Source: Brugia malayi
Taxonomy: Eukaryota > Nematoda > Chromadorea > Rhabditida > Onchocercidae
Assembly: GCF_000002995.4 (NCBI RefSeq)
Contig: NW_025062478.1
Location: 6,424,001-6,488,000, forward strand
DNA: 64,000 nucleotides
Direction: 5' to 3'
Part shown: one piece after another, positions 15,001-25,295 of the stretch
Numbering within the stretch: position 1 is the stretch's first letter
Layout of the letters: the number at the start of each line of letters is the position of its first letter
Notes under the pieces: model-generated
The model's database searches: none
Told to the model about the DNA's origin: nothing
Seen by the model: the letters and a program-made list of their open reading frames with translations, nothing else
Position numbers and translations under genes: made by a program

Positions 15001-18000
15001 GTAACTTCAGGCAAAGCAGTTGCCGTAAATAAGTTGTTGGCCATTATATTGATTTCATAAACGCACTCAGCAACACTACGACACTTACAGATATGTTTCA
15101 ACAACAATTTCAAAAATACGCAACAAATTAGAAATATTAGGAATGTATAACAGTAATATTTCAAAGATATTATAATTCCACTTGCATTTAATGGATTTGT
15201 TAGAAAAAACAAGGCAGAGTTCATCCCACTCCTTTAAATAAGCCATTTTGAATAGCTGATGAGTTTCGTTGGCTATTTTAAAGAAAAAGAAGAAATCATT
15301 CGAGCTTTTCCAATCTCAAATGTCATCAGTCCTTCAAAGCCGTGTGTCCGCAAAACGCGTGTAAAAAAGCTATTAAAATTTTGTTCGAAGAACCGAACAA
15401 GAAAACCACACCTGTAATAAAAGATACACTGCTTTTTAATAGCTCCCCTCTTTTCTAAAATCAGTGCTAAAAGTGGGACGAAGATGTGAAATAAGAAATC
15501 ACATATTCAACCATCGTTTTATGAGTAAACAAACTCAATTTTGTTATGCGTAGAAAGCGAAAATATTGTTAATAGATGAATAAATTGAAGATTAAATTAT
15601 TAAAGGTTCATGTTGTTAAAAAAGGTTCATGCTTAAGAATAAACTAATGAAATCGCATTCTTCAAAATTCAATGCTTGTCACCCCACGAACACAGTACAT
15701 TGTAGTAATTTACTTCTATAGGCGTTCATTGCAACTATCGGCAGAACGTGGAAGGAAAATACAACTGGCTGTAACTTACATTAATAAAAAACAGTGCAGT
15801 AATACTGCATAAAGTTCAGCTCTTAATTGCCCGTTAACCTATTAAATAATAATAAGAAAGACAAAGAAGAAGTAACCAACAGTAAAGTAAAGGGCGTTCA
15901 TAAATATTTCTTAATTAAAAACCAAAGAATGTTGATATTTTTCGAAATGGATATAAATGAAAAATGAATTCAATTTATGACTCAGCTGAAGACTGAGGTA
16001 AATTATCACTACAAATTATGTACTAATAATTAGATAGTCAGATAAAGTCAATGCTAATGATATCTTACTTCCTTTGCATTATAATGAAAACATTCACTAC
16101 CATTTCGCACACTCTCTCACAAATCATGAGGAATATAGCCAAATTTATACGAAAAGAAATTCACTTAAATTATGACAATAACAGATGAGATATACTGCAG
16201 AGAAATATGTGCGAAATGAATAGTGAATCAGTGAATGCAGGGGAATGAACACTGCTGAGTAGCAAAAACAGGTTTAATTATCTGTTCATAAGAAACCGTT
16301 AAATGAAATGTCACAAACGACAGAAAATAATAAAATGACTGAGATTATTTTATCTCAGTCTGCAATCCCAAAACAAAATATAGTCCATTAACTAATGGAC
16401 GTTTAAGCCAACAATCTGTACACATGGAAAAGCTCCAGATGTCTATTTCCATGATTGCCAACTCTGACATTATGATTGATTTCAAAAGCTAATCACTCTG
16501 CGAGGAGATAATAAATCTAAGTATCCATGTGTGTTGTGTGTTTCTGGATATGTTCTGTCTGTATAGAGAGTAGGGTAGTGAATGAGGTTCATACATTCTG
16601 AATTCAATTATGAATACATTAATGAGCTTTCAGAAAATGCATTTAGAGTTGCTAACTGCTAACTATTTGCAGTCGATGGTGCTACCCCTAAGGCAAATTA
16701 ACACCATTTGTAGAATAGGACAAAAGTGTACGAAATTAAAGGACAAGAATGTTCTGTTAACAAAATCTTGTCAATTCTCGCTAAGAAAAATAGTAATTTA
16801 TAGATAAAGAAGCAGAAAGTAAATCACCTATCATGGATAATTTATATAAGGTTAAAATCATATACCCATATTTTCTTATTAATGAAAAAATTCTTCTGTA
16901 GCTCTCATTCCTCATTCATCTGATTTAACTACTCATAATTTTCTACAAAATTGCTATTCTACAATAATAACTTGTCCTAATGCAGCATGTTCGCTACCAT
17001 CTGAATTTTAGCCAATATCGAAAATGAATTTATGCAGAAAGCAACAAATACTACACTATGGTAACATTAAATATCAGCCTCGAGCCAAACAAACGGTAGA
17101 AGTTCTATACAACTTTCACCATTATGAGAAATCAACAATTGCTGTGATCAAATTCATGACATGTGAAAGTGAAATTACATGATATGTGACATATTACAGA
17201 CTTATCGAAAAATTTTTCTTTGAGAATTATTTGTTTTGCCAGTCAAACCAATACTTTCTCATGAGCTACGAACCATATTTTTTCGGCAATTTTGTAACTA
17301 AGCAGGATAAATCTGAGTTTCCAGGACTTTACTTTTTAAATGATCGAGAAAGAAACATAGCTTTACTACATGTCTTAATCTATTATTACATAAATAAGCA
17401 GGGTCAGATTTGTAGGATCTTGAAGATTTGTCAGATTTTGCAGATTTGCAGGACTTGTCTGCTTTTGTGAAAAAGCTGACTTGAAAAACAGACTTAGACG
17501 TTTAAAAAAATGCCAAACGTGTACTTTTAAATGAAAGAGAAAACCAATTATTCTTTGTCCTTGTTACTGAAAACGAATTACTTTATTATATTCTGTGGAG
17601 AAGAAAAGGGATGAGATTATAAACAATAATAAGGGCTGAGAGAGAGAGAGAGAGAGAGAGGTGAAAAACAGAGATTATCCAGCTAATAAGATAGATTCGT
17701 AATTCTTGCAAATCCTGTTAACTCCATCCAGAAACTTATCAATAACTAGACCATAAATTTATTAGAATAATGAAATGTCTAATCATCCGACAATCACAAA
17801 AACATTTGCAACCAATCACAGGAGAAGCACAAGAGGCTCATAACATTTAAAAATAGAGAATTTACAATTTTTGTCATTCCACTATTTTTGATACAGTTGC
17901 TTTCTTTAAAATAGATTCTATACTTCAACAGTTTTTTAGTTCAGAAAAAACTTTGCAGTGAACTATTTGAAAGACAAAGAATTAATGCAGTTGTCCTAGA

Positions 18001-21000
18001 CAACTGTTTTCTACACGTCATATACTTCGCTACAATCATCTCCGAAGACCCAAAGCACTCTTTGCAAAAAACCGACTACCAAAGTTAAAAAAATAAGCAA
18101 TTTTTCATGAGATATTCTACCCATCATTTTCAGGTGATATTCTACTCATCAACTGATCCCATCTAATTATTGCCTTAAACCCAACACACTACTTTATCAG
18201 TCCAGCTCAACAAACCATTAAAATAATGAAATGTCTAATCATCCGACAATCACAAAAACATTTGCAACCAATCACAGGAGAAGCACAAGAGGCTCAAGTT
18301 TGCGAGCTTAAAGTTAAATTCTTCAAGTGCAAACTTGAATAGTAGATTTTAATTGATCAGTTTTTTTAGCCTATTAATTTGTTTAAAATAAAACAAATTT
18401 AGTGTTTCTAAAAAAGCTATTGAGTTATTTATTACATTTGCTAATACGAGAGACGGTACCACAAAAATGGCAGCATCAAAATGATTTTAATGCATGAAAA
18501 TAATCTTAAGAAAATCATCTTACGCTAAACAATTTTGCTAATCAGCCTTTGCTAAACATCTCGTTTTGTTTGCTTAACATCAAATTCTATTCGTGCAATC
18601 AGAACATCCAGAAATTCTAAACTTGGAAAGAAACAACTTAAAACAACATCTGTCTTAATTTATGGTGAAGCAAAAACTGAAGAGACTAAAAGTCAGCTAA
18701 AAAGTTGAAATACTGCTAGAAGAAAAATAATTATTAAGGAGAACTAACACTGATAAGTAGGCGAGGCAGACAGCGATGGTGGTTGGTTGCCAAGGTAGGT
18801 TCTCACCGACGCCGACTGTGGTTGCTGCAACCACTCACAGTGATACAAAAATGAAAGAAGGCGTTGTTATTGATAACACATATTAACCAATTACACTACT
18901 ACAATAAATCTTAAAACAATTAACTGAAACAATGATTCCTTAAATCATCGATAAAATAAGGAATGTTTCTTTTACTCCTTTGTACTGCTAATCTTTTTTA
19001 TTTAGTACAGTAAAAAATGATGATTTGGAAGCACTAAATTACATCTCATATGCTAAGAGATGTAATTTGTTGTTTTACGAATCTCAATTCTGACAATCAA
19101 TTTATATTGTGGATCAAACTGCTACCATTCAGTCTTTGCTAACAGCAATTCTAGATGAACAACAATAAAAACTAAGCACAGCCACTTCACTATGTTTCAT
19201 ATTATCTTGTCTTCTTTTCTACAATATGCTTGTAATCAACTAAATTCTCTTTGAAAGGATCCGTTTTTTTTTAATGTGCATCAGTTCAGTGTCAAACTAG
19301 GAGTTTAAATTTAAAAAATTCATACCCGGTGTTTACAAAACGAATAGGAATTAATAGTATAGCTAGTTTGTTTTTGATAAACAGTCGGTTTTTGAAATAT
19401 TCTCGTTGCTATTTGTATTTAAATGTAGCTAAGTGCGGGAATTTATTATTATTGTGTATTTTTACTGGGGCATTTTTTAAATGTTTTTTGAATATAGTCA
19501 CAATTATTTTGATAAGAAGACAAATTGGCAAAAAATATAAAGCAACCTGTTGACGGTAGATTGAAGATTGAATAGGATATTTTGGTTGTTGCTGCGCTTT
19601 AGACTGATAGCAAGATTGTGTTGGGTACTGAGCAGATTGTGATCCAGAAGATTGTTGAGAAGCGACTATCGACGGTGCTGGATACATGGTTCCTCGTGAT
19701 GCTGGCGTAACTGGTGCTCCCGAAGCACCAGCTGGAAAAATATTGGAAGATGAAGGATGCTGATTATTTTGTGACTGCATTTGTGACATATTCGGTGGGT
19801 ATCCTAAAATAAAGTAAGGAATAAAATATCTGCATAATCATAAAAGCGAAATATTTCAAAGGGTGGTACACGAAACGAAATAGAGGCGTGACATTATTCA
19901 CACCAGTGTGTGCATGTAATAAGGAAGTCTTATGTGGAACTACACTTATCAAAGTAAATATTACCAGTAAAAATGGAAAAGCCAAAAAGTTCGAGTCAAC
20001 AAATTTGGTGATTTGAATCGATAAAGGAAATGCATTAAAAATAAAACCTTAAAAAAAAAATTCAGAGAAAGAGAATGCCATCATGTTGCTAACTTCTAAA
20101 ACGATAAAATATAATGACTATTATAAATCATTAAAGGGTGATTCAAGTGATTTGTTTAAAAGCCATCTGCTTACCTTTTATTATAAATAATCAGCCAATA
20201 ACACTTCTATTAAAAGCAAAGATGTTTAGAAAAAAGAAAAAGAGATAGGTGATTATAAAATGAAATACAATTTGTATTATTTACAAGTGATTTAGATTCC
20301 AACTAAGACTATCCCGCTCAGAGAAACAACGTCTATTCACAGTAGAAGCTGCATAAAAATAATGGAATAAGCAAAAACACAAATTTTGTGCAGTTGTTTT
20401 CCTACTTAAATTTCAGGTTGTAGTAATAAGTTAATCTTAAATTAACCAAGTATTTGATGTACGCATAAATGAAAAAAAGTGTTATGAGAGAAATTAATAG
20501 CAATTAGCAAGAAGTGAAAGAACTAGCCAACAAAAGGCAATAATAACTTCAGCAACAAGTATTTAAACCCAGTTGGATAATGGATTTATCGAGTAAGAAT
20601 TTAGTAATCAATTTGTACCAAACTTCATCTGTGTATGAATCATGTCCCTGCATGAATATGGTAAAAAAGGTAAGAGTCGATCCTACATAACGTGAAGTTA
20701 CTTCAGAAATAAAACCTTCTACTTCTATCAAAGAACGATAAAAGAACACAAGAGAGAAAAAATAAAGGTGAAATCAATATACGACCTCTAACTTAAATTT
20801 GTTAAATAAAAATTATCCCTCTCAACAGTTATTGCCAAAATACGTAAGATACATTGGAAAACCTATTTTTATAAGAAATATTTTTTATAAGAGATGTTGA
20901 CATCAGGCTTCAATTGATAACCGAATACTTGCGCAACCAAATAAGATTATCATTCATACTGAAAAACAAGTGGAAATATGACACAAATAAGCAGACTACA

Positions 21001-24000
21001 AAATAGATTTTAGAATATGAAAGAAACAAATCAAACATATGAAAGTTTTTAGAGCATTCCTTTAGCCACAACAAGTTTTTGGACCATTCTTTTACCCATT
21101 TCTTTTTTTTCTTTTCATTCATTTCAAAAAGAAACAGAAACTGTCATAAACTGCTCTTTCTTACAGCATTAAATCATGTTCTCACACTCCTGATGTGAGA
21201 AAAAACATTAAAAATTAGGCTGTCGCAAATCGCTTTCCAAAATGAAAGCAACAATTTCTTCAACTTGAATAAAGTTCACACTGTACTTTTAGATGACTAC
21301 ACATCTGTATTGCACTTTTCCTATTTCTTCAGTACCAAAGTCGATGTAATATTTTGAAAAGTTAGATGAGATTTTAAAGAGAAGGAAACAGAATATCACA
21401 CTTATCGCATTTAAAATTTATTTAAACAAACTCCAAAAATTTAAAGTACCCGCAGCAAAGCGCAAAAGTCGATCAAAAAAAGATTTCTAAAACAATTACA
21501 TATAAAGTATATATAAAGCTATATGGTGACTGCACTTTACCATACAAATGTCAACTATCAAGTAGTCAACTCACCATCAAAAAATTCTTGTACAAATTTA
21601 CCAAGTTATTTTAGGGGTAATTTATAAATGTTAAGGTTGATAATCGCTCTGTTTGGAAAGCTTTACTTGTAGATTGCTTAGCACTGCTATTAAAAAAGTC
21701 AAATTTGCGTTCTTATAAATCAATCAAGAACTACAACAGACTATACTCCTGATTCTTGATGAGAAGAATAAGTTCTCAAACAGTGAAAGAAAGGAAGAAT
21801 TATATCCACTGACCACAAACAGGGAAGATCAGTGTACAGTGGTATGATGGAATATTAGTGCAGTTTTTTTAATCAAATTTTATGTCTTCATGGAATATTA
21901 GTGCAATTTTTTTAATAAAATTTTATGTCTTCATGGTGCTCATTACAAGAATACATATTTGATCTTTCAAACTTATTTTTATTCACAATACGAACATATC
22001 TATTTGAAGAATAGGAGTAAAATTTCTTCATAAATTCTATTGACAGGTGATAAAGTGCAACACAAACTCTTGATGTACAGTTTCAATGCTGATGAATAAA
22101 CTTTTCACTAGAAACATAAAAAACTGAATATGTATTAGAAAACTCTCTGCTTTACATAACAACTAAGAAATGGTAGAGAATACCATAAAGAAAAAGAACG
22201 GGATACATAAAGCAAGGAAGTGATAGAGAACCACACCTTCCAAAAAATTTTTTTCAATGAATTACTAACCTGAGTAAGGAACTCGTTGTACCATAATACG
22301 GTGCATTGCCCCAGAACCAAAATGCTACAAATAACAATGAAAATTATATAACGAATAGAATTTTAAGTCTGAGTCAAGCAAATAAAAATAAGGAAATCTT
22401 CACAAATTCTTCAAATACTCTAACAATTTAGATTACATGAATTTAGGTATTACCTGTTGAGCCTGTTGACCTGTCCACTGAGGCTGTTGCATTTGTGCAT
22501 GGCATGAATATTGTTGTTGCTGTGGACCGACTGTTGGGATTCTTGAAAGATATGGAGCACAAGGAGATGAAGGTGGAACATGACTCGATGGTACCATACC
22601 TGTTTTTATACTTTTTTAGAATTCATAAAACTACTACCTTCTTAAACGAGGTCTACAAAATGTTTAGTGCTGCATTGTTTAACCTTGTTTGAAATAGTGT
22701 ATTAAAGGTGTATTATAATAAGTTCCACAATATTGAAAAGCTTTTTGTTTTATAACTGTGATGACTGATCATCGAATAAGTTTGGACCGAATTACATTAG
22801 TCCTTCCGTTAAATTTTCCTCTATATTTTTCATTTTTGCTTATTGTCTATTAACATAGATTCGAATTCTGTTAAATCATAATTTAAAAAAAAGCACTTAA
22901 CCTGCTGGACTTTGCAAGTTTGCTTGATAGTGAACAGGAGTTTGTGAGGGTTGCATATACAGAGAAGGGGAAGCATTTGAGGACGGACGACTCATAAATG
23001 GCGCGGGCGATGGATGCATACCGTTTGGACTTCCCATTGGGCTACGCACTGCAATAGACCTATATTTTAACATTTGAGCATGTAACCAAACCGAAATTAT
23101 AAATGCTACACAAATTATTTTTGTGTAGTATTTATAATTTAACATAAACAAGTAAAGAAGGCTTCCAAAAAATGACCTGGTAAACACATTCCCACTGGCT
23201 GCTGTTGCACGGAGGTTCGTGTAGCACTCGGAGATAATAAAGCAGAATCTCGCATTGCACCTGAAGAAACTGAAGAAAAAACATATCGTTTACTTAATTT
23301 AAGCATTTAAGTGATAGTTTCTGTTTATACCACAGTAAAAATATTTTTAACAAAGTGGTAAACACTGAATTTGCAAAGCACACAGTCAAAATTACTAAAA
23401 TTTCCTTCACTTTACCTGGTAATCTAGGTGGTTGCATAATTGGGGTTACTGGAGAACTTGAATTAGCAGGTGCTGAACGAATGTTTGACGATGGTGAGTG
23501 AGAAGGATCAGCAGGCGAAGGCGTCCAATACTGCAGTGTTTAAGGAATGATATAAGAAAGTGAAAGGAGACAAAATGAAGATCGTATGTTGAATAAATTA
23601 CAAGAGTTTGAGTTACAGCAAATTAACATCAAAGTATAGCCTCCCATAATCTTTAATTGGCGTGAATAGAATCTAACTTTATTCATCAAATAAGACATAC
23701 AGGTTGCTTATAGGGAGATTCGATCTGTGTCTGGCATGCTGCTTGCTTATCGATCACCATGTCCCTCAATCTGAAAATACTGATTGTTCTCGACTGCAGT
23801 AGATTTTATCATTACAGAACTGATTGCGAAAATCTAAAATAGTATGAAAGAAATAAAGAACATTGAACATCCAAATTTCTTCCACAATCAAATCGACTAC
23901 CGAAAAGAGAGTTAGTAAATGACGACTCAAGACGTCTATCTACCGCGATATTTATATAAACAAAAACAATGCAACTTAACCAAGAAAGCAAAATTAAAGA

Positions 24001-24342
24001 AATAAAAGTTTTGGATGCAAACCTATGAGGGTCAAGATGTCCCAACGGACTTGGAGTTTCGTTTACAAATGATGAACTGTTGCTACCCGAGCCTGGTGTT
24101 GTTACGTTACGCATTTCAATCACCTGTATTTGAATAATATCAATAGGATGCTTTTTGCAATTGTAATGGCTTTATTCTTATACGTTACAGTCGCCTCATC
24201 AAGGCGAGCAACTCTGTAGATCAATCATTTAGAAATATTTCGAACTACACATCAAAAGTCAACATGTGAAGGGAAATACATTTTCTGATTCTCGTGAAGT
24301 ATTTGCAATATCACTGTCGGAAGTGCATGTTGAGCCTTCCAT
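467..24342 (-). CDS. pis-1: PTIP/PAXIP1-like protein, four C-terminal BRCT domains
   Basis: Homologue of PTIP (PAXIP1; PIS-1 in C. elegans), a nuclear BRCT adaptor linked to MLL-type H3K4 methyltransferase complexes and the DNA damage response. I joined 23 exons with every phase matching: 24342-24280, 24123-24023, 23770-23701, 23530-23416, 23269-23177, 23048-22902, 22599-22454, 22324-22270, 19803-19547, 18824-18749, 5719-5648, 4648-4442, 4184-4083, 3970-3759, 3389-3252, 3016-2895, 2736-2542, 1924-1777, 1620-1452, 1313-1213, 1080-952, 814-739, 633-467. This gives about 986 aa. Residues 1-500 are Q/P/S-rich and probably disordered; about 502-960 hold four BRCT domains. The last BRCT contains VHNVEVILTG, close to the end of vertebrate PTIP. 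The ATG follows a TTTCAG site by 8 bases, as expected for trans-splicing. The vertebrate N-terminal BRCT pair is absent. The weakest junction is the donor at 2542. Confidence 0.88.
2542..3970 (-). other. pis-1: pis-1 exons 14-17: first C-terminal BRCT pair
   Basis: Exons 3970-3759 and 3389-3252 encode a BRCT domain: strand MCLVGCFFVV, then RVTHVICE, then the WL motif in TLQWLNDVL. Exons 3016-2895 and 2736-2542 encode a second one, with the core TINGF, a YTPHLTSHNHFLV strand and VTYQWLVDIYLG. Together they correspond to BRCT3-4 of vertebrate PTIP. The donor ending exon 17 (CA before GTTCCT) is weak, but it is the only nearby one that keeps the frame into exon 18. Confidence 0.8.
5393..5514. 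repeat. Two imperfect copies of a ~62-bp unit
   Basis: ATGTTGACTTTATTTAT begins at 5393 and again at 5455, and both copies continue to a TATATCCGATTTTT motif. The copies have drifted between these anchors. The pair lies just downstream (minus sense) of pis-1 exon 11. Confidence 0.8.
6010..6064. repeat. ATT/TTA microsatellite
   Basis: About 18 tandem copies of a TTA/ATT unit lie within a wider AT-only tract in the large pis-1 intron. A spurious poly-Ile frame on the other strand is a by-product. Confidence 0.95.
12781..13071 (-). CDS. Candidate alternative pis-1 exon pair or nested gene fragment
   Basis: Two coding-like exons are separated by a 44-bp intron: 13071-13008 (acceptor TTTTACCAG, donor GTTCAA) and 12963-12781 (acceptor GGAATTAG, strong donor GTAAGT). 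Read together they give about 82 residues starting LRELQSDAVAAYSQ and ending SPGTLNDMMSKVQ, with an acidic LKEEEQGEE stretch. Without the small intron the frame breaks at a TAG. I do not recognise the family. The entry phase is 0 and the exit phase is 1, the same as pis-1 exon 10 (18824-18749). The cassette could therefore replace exon 10 between exons 9 and 11, but including both would create a stop. It could equally be part of a nested minus-strand gene or a decayed copy. Confidence 0.4.
17639..17660. repeat. GA microsatellite
   Basis: Eleven tandem GA (AG) dinucleotides inside the large pis-1 intron. Confidence 0.95.
17766..17840. repeat. 75-bp direct repeat, copy 1
   Basis: Identical by eye over 75 bases to 18222-18296, 456 bp away. 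It lies in the large pis-1 intron. No terminal inverted repeats or coding potential are seen. Confidence 0.95.
18222..18296. repeat. 75-bp direct repeat, copy 2
   Basis: Second copy of the 17766-17840 unit with no mismatch found. The flanks differ immediately outside the repeat. Confidence 0.95.
19036..19068. repeat. Perfect 12-bp inverted repeat, 9-nt loop
   Basis: AAATTACATCTC, nine bases, then GAGATGTAATTT. It lies in the pis-1 intron between exons 9 and 10 and could fold in RNA from either strand. Confidence 0.85.
21847..21932. repeat. 43-bp tandem duplication
   Basis: Two adjacent 43-bp copies (21847-21889 and 21890-21932) differ at two positions and lie in a pis-1 intron. The sequence resumes with ATGG, so a third copy barely begins. 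Confidence 0.93.
23094..23140. repeat. 20-bp-arm inverted repeat, 7-nt loop
   Basis: Arms 23094-23113 and 23121-23140 are complementary at 19 of 20 positions around a short AT loop, in the pis-1 intron between exons 5 and 6. The single mismatch can form a G-U pair in one RNA sense. No open frame or terminal direct repeat is obvious. Confidence 0.88.
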
Positions 24343-25067
24343 TATTTAATCTGAAATATATTTTTATAGTGCAATAGCTTTAGTTTTATCCACAGCTAAT
24401 ATGACACATATTCACTAGTGCTTTATACAAGTTTGACTGTGAACCAAGTTTCTTACATATTTCCAACTTGTAAATACACTTTCTCCACTGACAACCATAT
24501 TTAGACAAATACGCATAAAAACGGAATGATCAAAGAGAAGTTTGCATGGTTCATTTCGCTCATAGAATTTAGGAGATGATCTAGAAAGCATGGAAAAGTA
24601 CCACCCACAAACTTTTCTATGTACTTCAGAATTTAAGGTATCAAATAATTATCATAAAAAACTACCCATGAATGATACTTACGTTAACTGTTCATTTCCT
24701 TGTTTAATTACCATGTACGACACTACTAGTAATGGTAAGCAAGCTAGCAAAATACGCATAAAGGTCTCATTTTCTTGTAAAATACTGCTTTGTACAGAAA
24801 CTCCCAATGAGTATCTGAAGATATGAAAATAATTCTACTACCTTCATTAATAAATAAAATACAGTGAAGGTTACTTCGGTCTTCAGTGATATCATTTTAC
24901 TTCCAAGAACCTACGGGACTAATGTTTCGAGTAGGTTAGTCATTTTAAACATTGCAAAATCTTGAGTGAAAAAAATCTGGGACTCCTGCTAAAGCGCAGA
25001 AGGACAAACATTACTCCATAGTCTACATCTCGAGAGTCACCACCTGACCCAGATCGTTTCCTTGCGA

Positions 25068-25295
25068 TCAATCATTTTCACTGCATACCAATCGATGAGC
25101 CTTGAAGTTGCACAATCTACAATCGTGGCAGAATGATTTTAAATTATTGCAGCCTTTGGGATTTAGCTGGCATCGAAGGACGGGTATGTGTGAGAGCAGT
25201 TTGCCCGTTGGACACTCAGGCAAGCCACTGAGCAGGTCGAGACAGTGTGAAGTGTATTGCATGGGTACTCCAATTCTTTCTAGAATTTGTTGGGT
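25068..25295 (-). CDS. Unrecognised cysteine-rich reading frame
   Basis: A minus-strand frame, open from about 25295 to a TGA at 25068, is clearly more GC-rich than its surroundings. The part from the ATG at 25262 is 64 residues with nine cysteines, including FCHDCRLCNFKAH and ending HRLVCSEND. A CAG lies just upstream near 25299, so this could be a 3'-terminal exon of a minus-strand gene. No signal peptide is visible in the ATG-initiated form. I recognise no family, and the opposite strand is also largely open, so coding status is uncertain. It may also be a gene remnant. Confidence 0.3.
   Translation of the reverse strand, partial: TQQILERIGVPMQYTSHCLDLLSGLPECPTGKLLSHIPVLRCQLNPKGCNNLKSFCHDCRLCNFKAHRLVCSEND

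Larger units (their letters stand above)
5720..18748 (-). other. pis-1: 13-kb pis-1 intron 10
   Basis: The interval between exons 10 and 11 is far larger than any other intron here, since most others are 50-1500 bp apart from the 2.5-kb intron before exon 9. It contains an ATT microsatellite, a GA microsatellite, an exact 75-bp direct repeat, a GC-richer patch near 11820-11890 and a coding-like exon pair at 12781-13071, each listed separately. I see no other supportable exon, no RNA gene and no recognisable transposase. The long introns of metazoan genes often hold enhancers, but nothing in the sequence proves that here. Confidence 0.7.
18749..24342 (-). other. pis-1: pis-1 exons 1-10: low-complexity N-terminal half
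   Basis: Ten exons encode a Ser/Pro/Gln-rich stretch with local Q runs, such as PQQQQYSC in exon 7 (22599-22454) and KAQQQPKYP in exon 9 (19803-19547). No folded domain is recognisable. Such Q-rich regions also occur in fly and vertebrate PTIP between BRCT pairs. All exon junctions are in phase, and most donors are GTAAG- or GTTAG-like. Confidence 0.78.
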
